A stretch of 64,000 nt of DNA from VGXO01 sp964614695 (GCA_964614695.1 CAZTMB010000001.1:1-64000); one strand, 5' to 3'. Shown: positions 36,314-45,166, counted from the first letter of the stretch. The notes: generated by a model not told the origin, from the letters alone. Translations and numbers: made by a program.

Positions 36314-37411
36314 TCATCGCAGCGAGGCGAGGTAGTCGACCACCGCGTCGAGCTGCGCGTCGTCGAGCTTGAGGGAAGGCATGTTGCAGCCGGGCTTGAG
36401 CGTCTGCGGATCGTCGATCCACTGTCGCAGCGTGTCGCGATCGAGCGGCGCGACGCCCGCGCCGATCGTCGCCCGGCTCATGAGGTGGGTGAGGTTCGGA
36501 CCGAAGGCGCCGTCGGAGACGCCCGCGATGTCGTGGCACGACTGGCACGCGAAGGCGAGGAAGACCTCCTTGCCGCGCCGCGTCGACTCGTCGTCGACCG
36601 GAGGCTGCTGCTGGTTGGCGACCCAGGCGTCGAATCCGAGCGGTCCGTCCAGTTCGCGAGCCTCGACCCGCAGCAGCATGTTCGCGTGCTGGGTGCCGCA
36701 GTACTCGGCGCACTGGCCGAGGAAGACCCCGGGCCTCTCCGCCTCGAACCACAGGTTGTTGGGATGGCCGGGAATGCAATCTATTTTGCCCGCGAGCTGC
36801 GGGACCCACCAGGAGTGGTTGACGTCGGCGGAGTGCAGCTCGAGCCAGATCGGCCGGCCTGCGGGGACGACGAGTTCGTTCGCGGTGACGATGCCGAAGT
36901 CCGGATAGCGGTACTCCCACCACCACTGGTGCCCGATGACCACGACCTTGAGGGCGTTCTCCGGCGGCGAGCTTCGTTCGATCTCGCGGATGAGCCGCAC
37001 CGACGTGAGCGTCAGCACGAACACGATGACGATCGGAATGACCGTCCACGCGAGTTCGACCGGATTGCTGCCGTAGACCTGACGAGGCTCCGCGTCGCCT
37101 TCGGAGGCAGCGGCGGACTTCGCGGCGCGGTACTTGAGGATCGCGTGGACGAGCGCGCCCTGCACCACCACGAAGATCGCCGCGCAGATCGCCAGCAGCA
37201 GCCAACTGAGCGTCTCGATGTCCGCCGCGGGCGGGCTCGCGGGATCGAACATCGTCGGGATCGTCGGCATCGGCAGGCCGGTGCTCGGATCGCAGATCTC
37301 CGAGATCGCGTCGGGCGCGAGCGCCGGCGGCGCCGAGCCGAGGGTTCGTGTGGCGAGCAGGAGCACCGGAGCCGCGATTGCAACCTGGAGAGAGCGGCCG
37401 AAGTGCCTCAT
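36314..37411 (-). CDS. coxB: Cytochrome c oxidase subunit II with a cytochrome c tail (caa3 type)
   Basis: 365 residues. A signal peptide, then two helices (LSWLLLAICAAIFVVVQGAL and VELAWTVIPIVIVFVLTL) and the CuA domain: GHQWWWEYRYPD, NHSWWVPQL and CAEYCGTQHANM supply the Cys, Glu, His and Met ligands. The last ~85 residues are a c-haem domain, CQSCHDIAG and CNMPSLK. This makes the enzyme caa3. The ATG is preceded by GAGG at 8 bases. First gene of the operon, divergent from guaA. Confidence 0.95.
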   Translation of the reverse strand: MRHFGRSLQVAIAAPVLLLATRTLGSAPPALAPDAISEICDPSTGLPMPTIPTMFDPASPPAADIETLSWLLLAICAAIFVVVQGALVHAILKYRAAKSAAASEGDAEPRQVYGSNPVELAWTVIPIVIVFVLTLTSVRLIREIERSSPPENALKVVVIGHQWWWEYRYPDFGIVTANELVVPAGRPIWLELHSADVNHSWWVPQLAGKIDCIPGHPNNLWFEAERPGVFLGQCAEYCGTQHANMLLRVEARELDGPLGFDAWVANQQQPPVDDESTRRGKEVFLAFACQSCHDIAGVSDGAFGPNLTHLMSRATIGAGVAPLDRDTLRQWIDDPQTLKPGCNMPSLKLDDAQLDAVVDYLASLR

Positions 37412-37612
37412 GCGTGTCGCCTCGCCGGGGCCAAGGAGGTCGAGATCGTCGGACGACTCGGGTCGTCTGCGTCGCACCGCGTTCCGGTGCGGACGGAGAA
37501 GGTACCGGTCCGGGCAGCCACCGCAACCATGTGATGACGTGTTCGATTGCGACAGAGAGCCGCTCGCCTCTGCTACCTTCCGCCGCTTCGGTCGTTCCCG
37601 GCGGAGTTTCGC

Positions 37613-39181
37613 ATGCCCAGCGCGATTCCGACGCCGCCTCCCGGCGTCGACACGGTCCTCATCCTCGACTTCGGAAGCCAGTTCGCGCAGCTCATTGCGC
37701 GAAGGATCCGTGAAGCGGGCGCCTACAGCCTGCTCGTGGCGCCGGATCGGCCGATCGAGGAGTTCGCGAAGCTCTCGCCGAAGGGGATCGTGCTCTCGGG
37801 AGGCCCGTCCTCGGTCACCGAGCGCGAAGCACCGCGTTGCGATCCGCGCATCCTCGACCTCGGCGTGCCGGTCCTGGGGATCTGCTACGGCATGCAGCTC
37901 GGGTGCCAGATCCTCGGGGGACGCGTCGAAGCCGCCGAAGCGCGGGAGTTCGGTCGCACGGCGCTGCGGATCCGCGAGGCGTCCGGCCTGCTCGCGGGAT
38001 TGCCCGACCGCACCAGCGTGTGGATGAGCCACGGCGATCAGGTCTCGGAACTCGGCGAGGACTTCGAGGTGCTTGCCTCCTCGGAGACCTGTCCCAACGC
38101 CGTCGTGCGGCATCGGACGAAGCCCTTCTACGGAGTGCAGTTCCATCCGGAGGTCACGCACACGCCGCACGGCGCGGACCTCTTGCGGAACTTCCTCTTC
38201 TCGATCTGTCGCTGCGACGGCTCGTGGCGGATGAGCGACTACCTCGGCATCGCCTGCGAGCGGATCCGCACCCAGGTGGGCGACGGTCGCGTGATCTGCG
38301 GGCTCTCCGGCGGAGTCGACAGTTCGGTGGTGGCGGCGCTGCTGCAGAAGGCGATCGGCCCGCAGCTCACCTGCATCTTCGTCGACAACGGCCTGCTGCG
38401 GACGAGCGAGCGTGAACTGGTCGAGAGCACCTTTCGTGGCCACTTCGACGCGGATCTGCGCGTCGTCAACGCGTCCGAGGCGTTCCTGGCCGATCTTGCG
38501 GGCGTCGTCGATCCTCAGGAGAAGCGACGCCGCATCGGCCATCGCTTCATCGACGTCTTCCACGAGGCTGCGGCGCAGGTCGGCGGCGCGAAGTTCCTTG
38601 CCCAGGGCACGCTCTACCCCGACGTCATCGAGAGCGGCCACGGCCATGCCGGCACCGCGGCGGGAATCAAGCTGCACCACAACGTCGGAGGGCTCCCGGA
38701 GAAGCTCGGGTTCGAGTTGGTCGAGCCGCTGCGCGAGCTCTTCAAGGACGAGGTCCGAGCGTTGGGTGAAGTGCTCGGCCTGCCGAGCCAGGTGGTCTGG
38801 CGGCATCCCTTCCCGGGGCCCGGCCTCGCGGTGCGAGTGCTGGGCGAGGTGACGAGAGAGCGCCTGGAGGTGCTGCGTCAGTGCGACGAGATCATGCTCG
38901 AGGAGATCGTCGCCAACAGCCTCTACCGCAGCACCGATCAGGCCTTCGCGGTCCTGCTGCCGGTGCGGTCGGTGGGCGTGATGGGCGACGGCCGCACCTA
39001 CGACTCGGTGGTGGCGATCCGCGCGGTCGAGACGCAGGACTTCATGACCGCCGACTGGGCTCGCATTCCCTACGACGTGCTCGCCTCGATCAGCAACCGC
39101 ATCATCAACGAGGTGCGCGGCGTCAACCGGGTCGTCTACGACATCTCGAGCAAGCCGCCCGCGACGATCGAGTGGGAGTGA
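37613..39181 (+). CDS. guaA: GMP synthase (glutamine-hydrolysing)
   Basis: 522 residues, normal length. Converts XMP to GMP. The N-terminal class I glutamine amidotransferase has the Cys in GICYGMQLGCQ and VQFHPEVTHTPHG. The ATP-PPase P loop is GLSGGVDSSVVAALL, followed by HNVGGLPE and the C-terminal dimerisation domain (RHPFPGPGLAVRVLGEV, KPPATIEWE). The ATG at 37613 follows GGAG with 8-base spacing. TTGCGA (37547) and TGCTAC (37571) may be its promoter, divergent to the oxidase operon; confidence in those is low. Confidence 0.97.
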   Translation: MPSAIPTPPPGVDTVLILDFGSQFAQLIARRIREAGAYSLLVAPDRPIEEFAKLSPKGIVLSGGPSSVTEREAPRCDPRILDLGVPVLGICYGMQLGCQILGGRVEAAEAREFGRTALRIREASGLLAGLPDRTSVWMSHGDQVSELGEDFEVLASSETCPNAVVRHRTKPFYGVQFHPEVTHTPHGADLLRNFLFSICRCDGSWRMSDYLGIACERIRTQVGDGRVICGLSGGVDSSVVAALLQKAIGPQLTCIFVDNGLLRTSERELVESTFRGHFDADLRVVNASEAFLADLAGVVDPQEKRRRIGHRFIDVFHEAAAQVGGAKFLAQGTLYPDVIESGHGHAGTAAGIKLHHNVGGLPEKLGFELVEPLRELFKDEVRALGEVLGLPSQVVWRHPFPGPGLAVRVLGEVTRERLEVLRQCDEIMLEEIVANSLYRSTDQAFAVLLPVRSVGVMGDGRTYDSVVAIRAVETQDFMTADWARIPYDVLASISNRIINEVRGVNRVVYDISSKPPATIEWE

Positions 39182-39256
39182 CCGGTTCGCGGAGCGAGAT
39201 CGCCGCGCGACGCGGGACGATGAGATCGCGGCGTCGGCGACGATCGAAGCGTCGAC

Positions 39257-40384
39257 TCAATCCCGCCGGAAGGAGTTCCGCGAGATCATGAGCTCGAGCG
39301 TCGCGCAGACCAGTTCGACCTCGCGCTCGGAGAGACCTTCGTAGAAAGGGAGGCAGATCGCGCGGTCCGCGGCGCGCTCCGCCACGGGATGACTGCCCGA
39401 CGCATGCCCCACGCGATGACCGTGGCGAGGCAGCGTCGGGACCGCGAGAGGACCCTCGCTGGCGCCGATCTCGTGCCGGCGCATGCCGGCGAGGATCTCG
39501 TCGCGATCGAACCGGCTGAAGCGGTCGGAGAGGCGGATGCAGAATCGCGGCCAGCAGCCGCCGCCGTCTCCCCGAGGTGCCGGCAGGATCAGTTCGGTCT
39601 GGCTCGCGAGATGCCGCACGTAGAAGTCCGCGAGTCGGCGTCGCGCCTCGATCGCCGCATCGATGCGACGGAGCCGGTTGCTCGCGATCGCGGCGCGGAG
39701 GTCGTCGAGCGGGCTGTCGACACCGACGCGTTCGAGCGATGCCGCCGAGTCGGCGCTGCCGCCATCGCGATAGCGGCGGCACTGCGAGGCGAGGCGATCG
39801 TCGTGCGTCACGAGCACCGTCGCGCCCGAGGCCGGCACGGCGCGTTCGTCGGTCATCGCGAAGATCGCGATGCGGCCGAAGCGTCCGACCGGCTCGCCGC
39901 CGACGGTCGCGCCGATCGCATCGCTCGCGTCCTCGACGAGCGGGATCTCGTGCTTGGTGCAGAGTCGCGCGAGGGCCTCGAGTCCGCCCGCATCGCCGAG
40001 CAGGGTGAATGCGAGCACCGCGCGGGTCCGCTCCGTGACGAGCCGATCGGCGATCTCGGCGGTGAGGCCGAGGCTGCGCGGATCGACGTCGGCGAAGACC
40101 GGCGTCGCATGGGCCCGCACCACCGCGTCGGCCGCCTCGACCGCCCCGAGCGCGGGCACGATCACCTCGTCGCCGGGGCCGATGCCGAGGGCCCGCAGGG
40201 CGATCTCGAGCCCGCCTCCGGGAGAGCCTGCGGCGACGCCGTAGGGCCGCCGCGCGAGCTCCGCGACCTGATGCTCGAGCGAACGCACGCTCGAGCCGGC
40301 AGCGCTCGGCCGCAGCGCGGCGCGAAGGCACTCGAGGTCGTGCTCGTCGACGAACGGGAGATGCAGCGGGATCGGGTGGGCCAC
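39257..40384 (-). CDS. DegT/DnrJ/EryC1-family protein with Arg in place of the PLP lysine
   Basis: 375 residues from GTG. The aminotransferase fold motifs are present: RALGIGPGDEVIVPALGAVEAADAVV, ATPVFADVDP and LVEDASDAIGA (Asp to the PLP nitrogen). The Schiff-base region that is normally FSFHATKxL reads FAMTDERAVPASG, with Arg181 where Lys stands. A PLP aminotransferase without Lys should be inactive; sugar dehydratases of this family use His there instead. The C-terminal half is otherwise family-like. It follows the HEAT-like gene by 31 bases, so is probably co-transcribed. A GTG upstream would overlap that gene. Function unknown. Confidence 0.8.
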   Translation of the reverse strand: MAHPIPLHLPFVDEHDLECLRAALRPSAAGSSVRSLEHQVAELARRPYGVAAGSPGGGLEIALRALGIGPGDEVIVPALGAVEAADAVVRAHATPVFADVDPRSLGLTAEIADRLVTERTRAVLAFTLLGDAGGLEALARLCTKHEIPLVEDASDAIGATVGGEPVGRFGRIAIFAMTDERAVPASGATVLVTHDDRLASQCRRYRDGGSADSAASLERVGVDSPLDDLRAAIASNRLRRIDAAIEARRRLADFYVRHLASQTELILPAPRGDGGGCWPRFCIRLSDRFSRFDRDEILAGMRRHEIGASEGPLAVPTLPRHGHRVGHASGSHPVAERAADRAICLPFYEGLSEREVELVCATLELMISRNSFRRD

Positions 40385-40415
40385 GTGTGGTCCGAATCGC
40401 CAGCGATGGCGACGT

Positions 40416-42032
40416 TCAGGGTTCGGCGAAGACGCCCGCAAGCGCCTGATCGAGACGTCCGCTGCGGCGAAGGAAGAGCCACGCCGCCTGCACCTGCAAT
40501 GCCGGATCGAGTCGCCCGCCGCCGCCCGCGGCGACGCCGAGCTGGTCGAGCTCCTCGCGGCTGAGCGACTCGTCGGTCCGGGCGATCGCGAGCAGCGCGA
40601 GCGAGTCGCACCGGCGGCCGGACTTGCCGAGCACGACCCGACCGAGTCGCGCGGCGGCAGCGCGATCCTCGGCAGCGAGGACTCCCACGAGCATCGCTTC
40701 GAGAATCGCCTCGTCGCTGCGGGCCGCCTCCTCGACGAGCGGCGCGAGCCGATCTGGATCCAGCGAAGCGAGCCGGGTCGTCGCCTCGATCGCCACCGGC
40801 AGCATGGACGGATCGAGCTGGCGCGAGACGAGATCCCGGAGGATCGACTCGTAGAAGGGCGCCGCGACCTCGATCGGCTGGTCGAGCAGGGCGGTCATCG
40901 CCCAGGCGACCGAGAGGCGATGGCCGCCTTCGAGCACCGCGCGAAGCGCTTCGCCCTGGCCCTCGCCGGCCTCGATCGCTCGGGCCGCCGTGGCGAGCGA
41001 CTCGAGCACGGCGCCCTGACCGTCGAGCATCGCGAGGGTCTCCGACTGCAGCCGGATCTCCGAAGCGAGCAGCAGCAGGGCCGCCCGGAGTCGACCGCTG
41101 CCGGAGGTTTCCCGGGCGAAGACGTCTTCCCAGAGATCGACGCCCGCGACTTCGTCGATCGCGAGAAGCGCCGCGAGGCTCGCGAGGCTCGCCGAGCGGT
41201 CGCTCCGCTCATCGACCGCGAGTTCCGCCAGGATCGCCTTCGCCTCGGGGCTCTTGAGCCGCTCGGCCTCCTGCGCGAAGGTGAGGATCGCGCGGTTGCG
41301 AGCCTCCGGGCCGAGACGGTCGAGGCGCTCAAGGACCCGGTCGAGATGCCATGCCTCGTCGAGGCGATCGGCGAGCAGCAACGCCGCCACCACCGAGATG
41401 TCCGGGTTCTCGTGATCGACCAGTTGCCGAAGCTCCTCGATCGGCGCGTCGCCGCCGCGACGGACGCGGGTGGAGAGGATCGCGAGGCGATCCTCCGGCG
41501 CGAGTCCCTTCCACTGCAGCATGGCGGTGGTCTCGTCGACGCCGACCCGATCGAGCGCGATCGCGGCCCGGATGCCCGCGGCGCGCTCGCGGGGATCCTC
41601 GATCTGCTCGAGCAGGAAGGTCTCGACCGAACCGTCGGAGAGTTCCGCGAGGCCGAGGATCCCGTCGAGTTGCAGCGTCCAGTGCGAGGCCTGGACCAGG
41701 GATTGGAAGAGCGGACGGAGCGACGGGTCGCGGAGCTGGCGAAGCGAGGTGAGCAGCACGTGATGCCCGCCGTCGGGACGGTAGTTCACCGCGTCGCGGA
41801 TCTGGCGGGTCGCGCCCTCGATCGGATCGACCGGTCCGTACGGCGAGGGCGGCTTCGACTGCCACGGCGTCGTCTCGGCGAAGCCGTCATGCGTCCCGGC
41901 GAGGATCGCCGCGGCGAAGAGCGCCGCGGAGATCGTCCCGCGGAAGGTCGGGGCAACACGTCGGCGGCGGGAGCGCCGCGACGGGCCGGTGCAGGCCGAT
42001 GGCAGGGGCACGAGCATCTCCTTCGTCGTCAC
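40416..42032 (-). CDS. HEAT-repeat-like exported or membrane-anchored protein
   Basis: 538 residues from GTG. A basic N-terminus and one hydrophobic segment (ISAALFAAAILAG, about residues 34-46) look like a signal or anchor. The rest is almost all alpha-helical with a repeated helix-turn-helix pattern rich in Leu, Ala and Arg (for example RAAIALDRVGVDE, AALLLADRLDEA, SLASLAALLAIDE), like HEAT or PBS-lyase repeats. Likely a scaffold. TACACT on the minus strand ends 6 bases before the GTG, so the mRNA is probably leaderless; ATG 42017, with AAGGAG before it, is an alternative. Upstream of the DegT-like gene. Confidence 0.65.
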   Translation of the reverse strand: MTTKEMLVPLPSACTGPSRRSRRRRVAPTFRGTISAALFAAAILAGTHDGFAETTPWQSKPPSPYGPVDPIEGATRQIRDAVNYRPDGGHHVLLTSLRQLRDPSLRPLFQSLVQASHWTLQLDGILGLAELSDGSVETFLLEQIEDPRERAAGIRAAIALDRVGVDETTAMLQWKGLAPEDRLAILSTRVRRGGDAPIEELRQLVDHENPDISVVAALLLADRLDEAWHLDRVLERLDRLGPEARNRAILTFAQEAERLKSPEAKAILAELAVDERSDRSASLASLAALLAIDEVAGVDLWEDVFARETSGSGRLRAALLLLASEIRLQSETLAMLDGQGAVLESLATAARAIEAGEGQGEALRAVLEGGHRLSVAWAMTALLDQPIEVAAPFYESILRDLVSRQLDPSMLPVAIEATTRLASLDPDRLAPLVEEAARSDEAILEAMLVGVLAAEDRAAAARLGRVVLGKSGRRCDSLALLAIARTDESLSREELDQLGVAAGGGGRLDPALQVQAAWLFLRRSGRLDQALAGVFAEP

Positions 42033-42038
42033 GAGGCG

Positions 42039-42044
42039 AGTGTA
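42039..42044 (-). promoter_or_regulatory. -10-like element giving a leaderless mRNA
   Basis: TACACT on the minus strand ends 6 bases before the GTG at 42032, the same geometry as at 7667 and 30036. Confidence 0.45.
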
Positions 42045-42100
42045 GCGGCGGTCGCGGCGCCGCCGACGCGGTCGCGGCGACCGTCATCGACCCCGAAGCA

Positions 42101-43594
42101 TCACGGGTTCCGAAGCAGGGCGTGGCTCAAGCGGTCGACCGACTCGCGAAGCCGTTCCGCATCGCTTCCGGGAGCCTCCATCGCCTCGCGGGTCCTCGCC
42201 TCGGCCGCATGGATCGCCGAGTGATTGCGGCGTCCGAGGCCGCGGGCGATCTCCGGGAAGCTCAGCGTGGTCAGTCGGCGGGCGAGGTGCGCGACGATGC
42301 CTCGGGCTTCGCTGGCGCGGCGAAGCTTCGAGCCCCCGAGGATCTCCTCGCGGTCGATCTCGAGATGCTCCGAGACCGCCTCGACGATCGAACCGAGTCG
42401 GATCGGCGTGCGCCGCGCGACGCGGCGGTCCTCCTCGAGCAGTTGCTCGACGAGCAGCATGCCGACCTCGCCGCGGAACTCGCCCGAACCTTCGCCGAGC
42501 GAGGCAAGCGCCGCGAGCTTCGCGATCGCGCCTTCGAGTTCGCGGGCCGAGCCCACGAAGCGGCCGACGAGGCACTCCTCCGCGGCTTCGCCGAGACGCA
42601 GTCCCCGCTGCATCGCCAGCCGACGCAGCAGCGTGCGGCGGGTTTCGCGATCGGGCGACTCGACGCGGACGACCATGCCCGCGAGGAAACGGCTCACCAG
42701 CGAGCGATGGAACCGGCCGATCTGACGCGGGTGCTCGTCGGAGGCGAGCACGACCCGGGACCCGCCGAGGGCGATCGAGTCGAGGGTGTGCAGGAACTCG
42801 CTCTGCGTCGCGGTCTTGTTCGAGAGGAAGTGGACGTCGTCGATCGCAAGGAGCTCGAGACCACGGAAGCGTCGACGGAAGGACTCGAGCGATCCGCTGC
42901 GGACCGAGGCGATGAACTCGTTCGTGAACGCCTCGCCGGTCGTGTAGCGGATCTTCGCGGATCGAATCCGCTCGCGGCGTCGGCGGCAGATCGCCTGCAG
43001 CAGATGGGTCTTGCCGACCCCGCACTCCCCATGCAGGAAGAGCATCCGGTCGGCCGCATCGTCGGCGTCGGCGATGCGGCGGGCCGCGTCGAAGGCGAGT
43101 CGATTGCCGTCTCCCACCACGAAGTCCTCGAGCCGCCGCCACGTGTCGGAGGGATGAGGACGGGGGCCCGGGCGAACGGACGACCCCGGCGCGAGGAGGG
43201 CCGGAACCGGATCGATCGCGAGCGATTCGGACGCGGAGGACGCTCGCGAAGTCGTCTCGCCTCGCGGGGTGGGGTCGGCCTCGCCACGGGATGGACCGCG
43301 TCCGCGACCGGGGGCGTCCTCCGTCGGGTGGGACGGTGCCGCGGGCGCTCGGACTTCGATCCGAGCCGCCTCGCCGAGCCCAAGGCTTTCTCGGGCCACG
43401 TCCCGCAACGCGTCGGCGAAGTTCCGGCCGATCCAGTCCGCGGCGTATCCCGACGTGGCCACCACTTCGAGGTCACCGTTGCGCACCGCGTAGCGGGTGC
43501 CTTGACCGAACCACATCTCGACCTTCCGGTTGCCAAGTCGTCGAGCGAGCCCGTGAGAGATTCGCGAGGGGTCGATCGAGGCGGTGTGGCTCAT
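42101..43594 (-). CDS. dnaA: Chromosomal replication initiator DnaA
   Basis: 497 residues. Domain I (~80 residues), a Pro/Arg/Ser-rich domain II linker to about residue 150, then AAA+ with Walker A GECGVGKTHLLQAI, Walker B LLAIDDVHFLSNK and sensor-1 VVLASDEHPRQI. Domain IV ends with LTTLSFPEIARGLGRRNHSAIHAAEAR. The usual GGRDHTTVxHA signature reads GRRNHSAIHA, with altered DNA-contact residues. Followed by neither dnaN nor recF. A promoter is suggested at 43873-43900, giving a long (about 270 base) leader. Confidence 0.95.
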   Translation of the reverse strand: MSHTASIDPSRISHGLARRLGNRKVEMWFGQGTRYAVRNGDLEVVATSGYAADWIGRNFADALRDVARESLGLGEAARIEVRAPAAPSHPTEDAPGRGRGPSRGEADPTPRGETTSRASSASESLAIDPVPALLAPGSSVRPGPRPHPSDTWRRLEDFVVGDGNRLAFDAARRIADADDAADRMLFLHGECGVGKTHLLQAICRRRRERIRSAKIRYTTGEAFTNEFIASVRSGSLESFRRRFRGLELLAIDDVHFLSNKTATQSEFLHTLDSIALGGSRVVLASDEHPRQIGRFHRSLVSRFLAGMVVRVESPDRETRRTLLRRLAMQRGLRLGEAAEECLVGRFVGSARELEGAIAKLAALASLGEGSGEFRGEVGMLLVEQLLEEDRRVARRTPIRLGSIVEAVSEHLEIDREEILGGSKLRRASEARGIVAHLARRLTTLSFPEIARGLGRRNHSAIHAAEARTREAMEAPGSDAERLRESVDRLSHALLRNP

Positions 43595-44060
43595 GGGCGA
43601 CCGTGAGGGGAGAGGCGGGCGGATCGGGTGAACCGGCGAGCCCTCGCGGAGGCGTGGTCTGCCGACCACGCGCCGCGAGTCGATGGCTCGCCGGGCATCT
43701 CGAGTCGTTCGCCGACGCGGGTGGATCCAACGGTCGCGGTCGAGACGCTTCGCCTCGCCGACACGCCCGATCGATCCGACACGCGGCGGAACCACCGAGC
43801 CGCCGCCCCCAACGACAGAAGCGTCGATGCGGAGGAGGAAGGCTCGGGGTGCCCGTCCCTGGGTCGGCGGGAAATCTACGCGGCGAGATTCCGTGCTCAA
43901 GCCGAGAATTCGTCGCGTCGAGGTCTCGCGATGCGCAAACCCCGGTGGCGCTCGGGCGGAAGCGAATTCTCCACGGGATCGGCGCCCGGCTGTCCGCACG
44001 TTGTGGACAACCTCGCGCTCTTGCGGGGGTCGGCGATTCCTCGTAGCGCCGCGGCGCGAC
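43595..44060. other. Possible oriC / dnaA control region
   Basis: 466 bases without a gene, upstream of dnaA. TGTGGACAA (44002-44010, complement TTGTCCACA) differs from the DnaA box TTATCCACA at one base and lies in the palindrome GTTGTGGACAAC. TTCTCCACG (43968-43976) matches 7 of 9. GAGAATTC and GAATTCTC form an inverted pair at about 43904 and 43964. This is less GC-rich than the rest. Two boxes are few for an origin, so a dnaA operator is as likely. Confidence 0.35.
43873..43900 (-). promoter_or_regulatory. Candidate dnaA promoter
   Basis: On the minus strand TTGAGC (43900-43895), a 16-base spacer and TAGATT (43878-43873). Each hexamer matches the sigma-70 consensus at 4 of 6. It lies between the dnaA start and the DnaA-box-like sites. 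Confidence 0.4.
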
Positions 44061-45086
44061 TCACGCGAGCGATCGAACCAGTGCCACCCGCAGACCTCCG
44101 GGCACGAATCCATGACGCCGGTAGAGACGCAGCGCCGGCGTGTTGCGGTCGTCGACCGCCAACGCCACCCGCGGCGGTTCCGCCGGGCCAAGCCGCGAGA
44201 GCGCGTGACGGAGGAGCACGGCGCCAAGTCCGCGGCCTCGGGCTTCAGGCACCAGTCCGAAGTAGACGAGTTCGGTGCAGCCGGCCTCGGGATTGGGATT
44301 GAGCAGCGCCAGCCCCGCCGGCACCCCGCCGAGATCGAGGCTGAACCACAGGTCGGGATCGAAGCAGCCGGATCCCCGATGGCCCTCGAGCACATCCTCG
44401 GTGCGACGGAGGCCCGCGAGCCCGGGGCAATCGAGCGTCCGTTCGTAGGTCCGGGCGAGCAACGAGGCCAGCGATGCCGGAGCCGCCTGCCCACAAGTCG
44501 CGATCGAAACGCGATCGGGGCTCGGAAGTTCATCGCGGACCAGACGCGTTCGTTCCGCCTCCATGAACCGCAGCCTCGCGAGGTGACGCAGGCCGGCGTC
44601 GCTCGCGGCGGCGATCTCGAGGCGACGCGAGGGATCGAACATCGCCTGGATGAGCGCCGCATCGCCACCCGCGACCGAATCGAGCACCCGCCGGATCGTG
44701 GTGGAGGCTCTCACGCGATCCTGCGGACCTTGCAGCGGAGACAGCACCAGTCCGAGCGTCCGTCCCGGGTTTCGCACCGCGACGGCCACGACGCTGAAGG
44801 CGCCCGACTCGCCGCGGCTCGCCTCGATGGCTTCAAGACGCAGCGAACCGCTCTCGACTCGCTCGAGGACTCTTCTGGCCGTTCCGGAGTCGCCGCCCAC
44901 GAGGCATCGAAACGCCTCCGGCCACTCCTCGGCCGCGACGGTTGCGCTGTGAATCGCGGGGTTCGAAACGGCCGGGTCGCCAAGTCGTCCCGCCTCGCCG
45001 CTCGGTTCGGCGGACGCGATCGCCGCCGCGGAGTCGTCTTGACGCTCCGGAGCAGGGGCATCGGCTGGCGGCGCGGGATCCGTCAT
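44061..45086 (-). CDS. GNAT-family N-acetyltransferase
   Basis: 341 residues. The C-terminal ~110 residues form the GNAT fold with the acetyl-CoA motif LVPEARGRGLGAVLLRHALS (R/Q-x-x-G-x-G/A) and DDRNTPALRLYRRHGFV. An N-terminal domain of similar size (residues ~45-170) may be a degenerate second GNAT copy, as in mycothiol synthase-like proteins. Substrate unknown. TAGGCT on the minus strand ends 6 bases before the ATG at 45086, so this is another probable leaderless gene. Upstream of the putative origin. Confidence 0.78.
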   Translation of the reverse strand: MTDPAPPADAPAPERQDDSAAAIASAEPSGEAGRLGDPAVSNPAIHSATVAAEEWPEAFRCLVGGDSGTARRVLERVESGSLRLEAIEASRGESGAFSVVAVAVRNPGRTLGLVLSPLQGPQDRVRASTTIRRVLDSVAGGDAALIQAMFDPSRRLEIAAASDAGLRHLARLRFMEAERTRLVRDELPSPDRVSIATCGQAAPASLASLLARTYERTLDCPGLAGLRRTEDVLEGHRGSGCFDPDLWFSLDLGGVPAGLALLNPNPEAGCTELVYFGLVPEARGRGLGAVLLRHALSRLGPAEPPRVALAVDDRNTPALRLYRRHGFVPGGLRVALVRSLA

Positions 45087-45092
45087 GTCCGA

Positions 45093-45098
45093 AGCCTA
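45093..45098 (-). promoter_or_regulatory. -10-like element giving a leaderless GNAT mRNA
   Basis: TAGGCT on the minus strand ends 6 bases before the ATG at 45086. Confidence 0.35.
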
Positions 45099-45166
45099 AG
45101 CCTGCACGGGGGCAAGGCGGAAGCAACCGACAGGTCTCGGGTCTCGGATCGACGAGGATCCTCCGG

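Noticed and set aside
34612..36372. A plus-strand frame with many Glu, His and Asp residues
   Set aside because: It is the reverse of coxA. The repeated acidic pattern comes from hydrophobic codons read on the other strand.
39182..39256. An inverted repeat as terminator after guaA
   Set aside because: The two GATCGC stretches are direct rather than inverted, and there is no T run.
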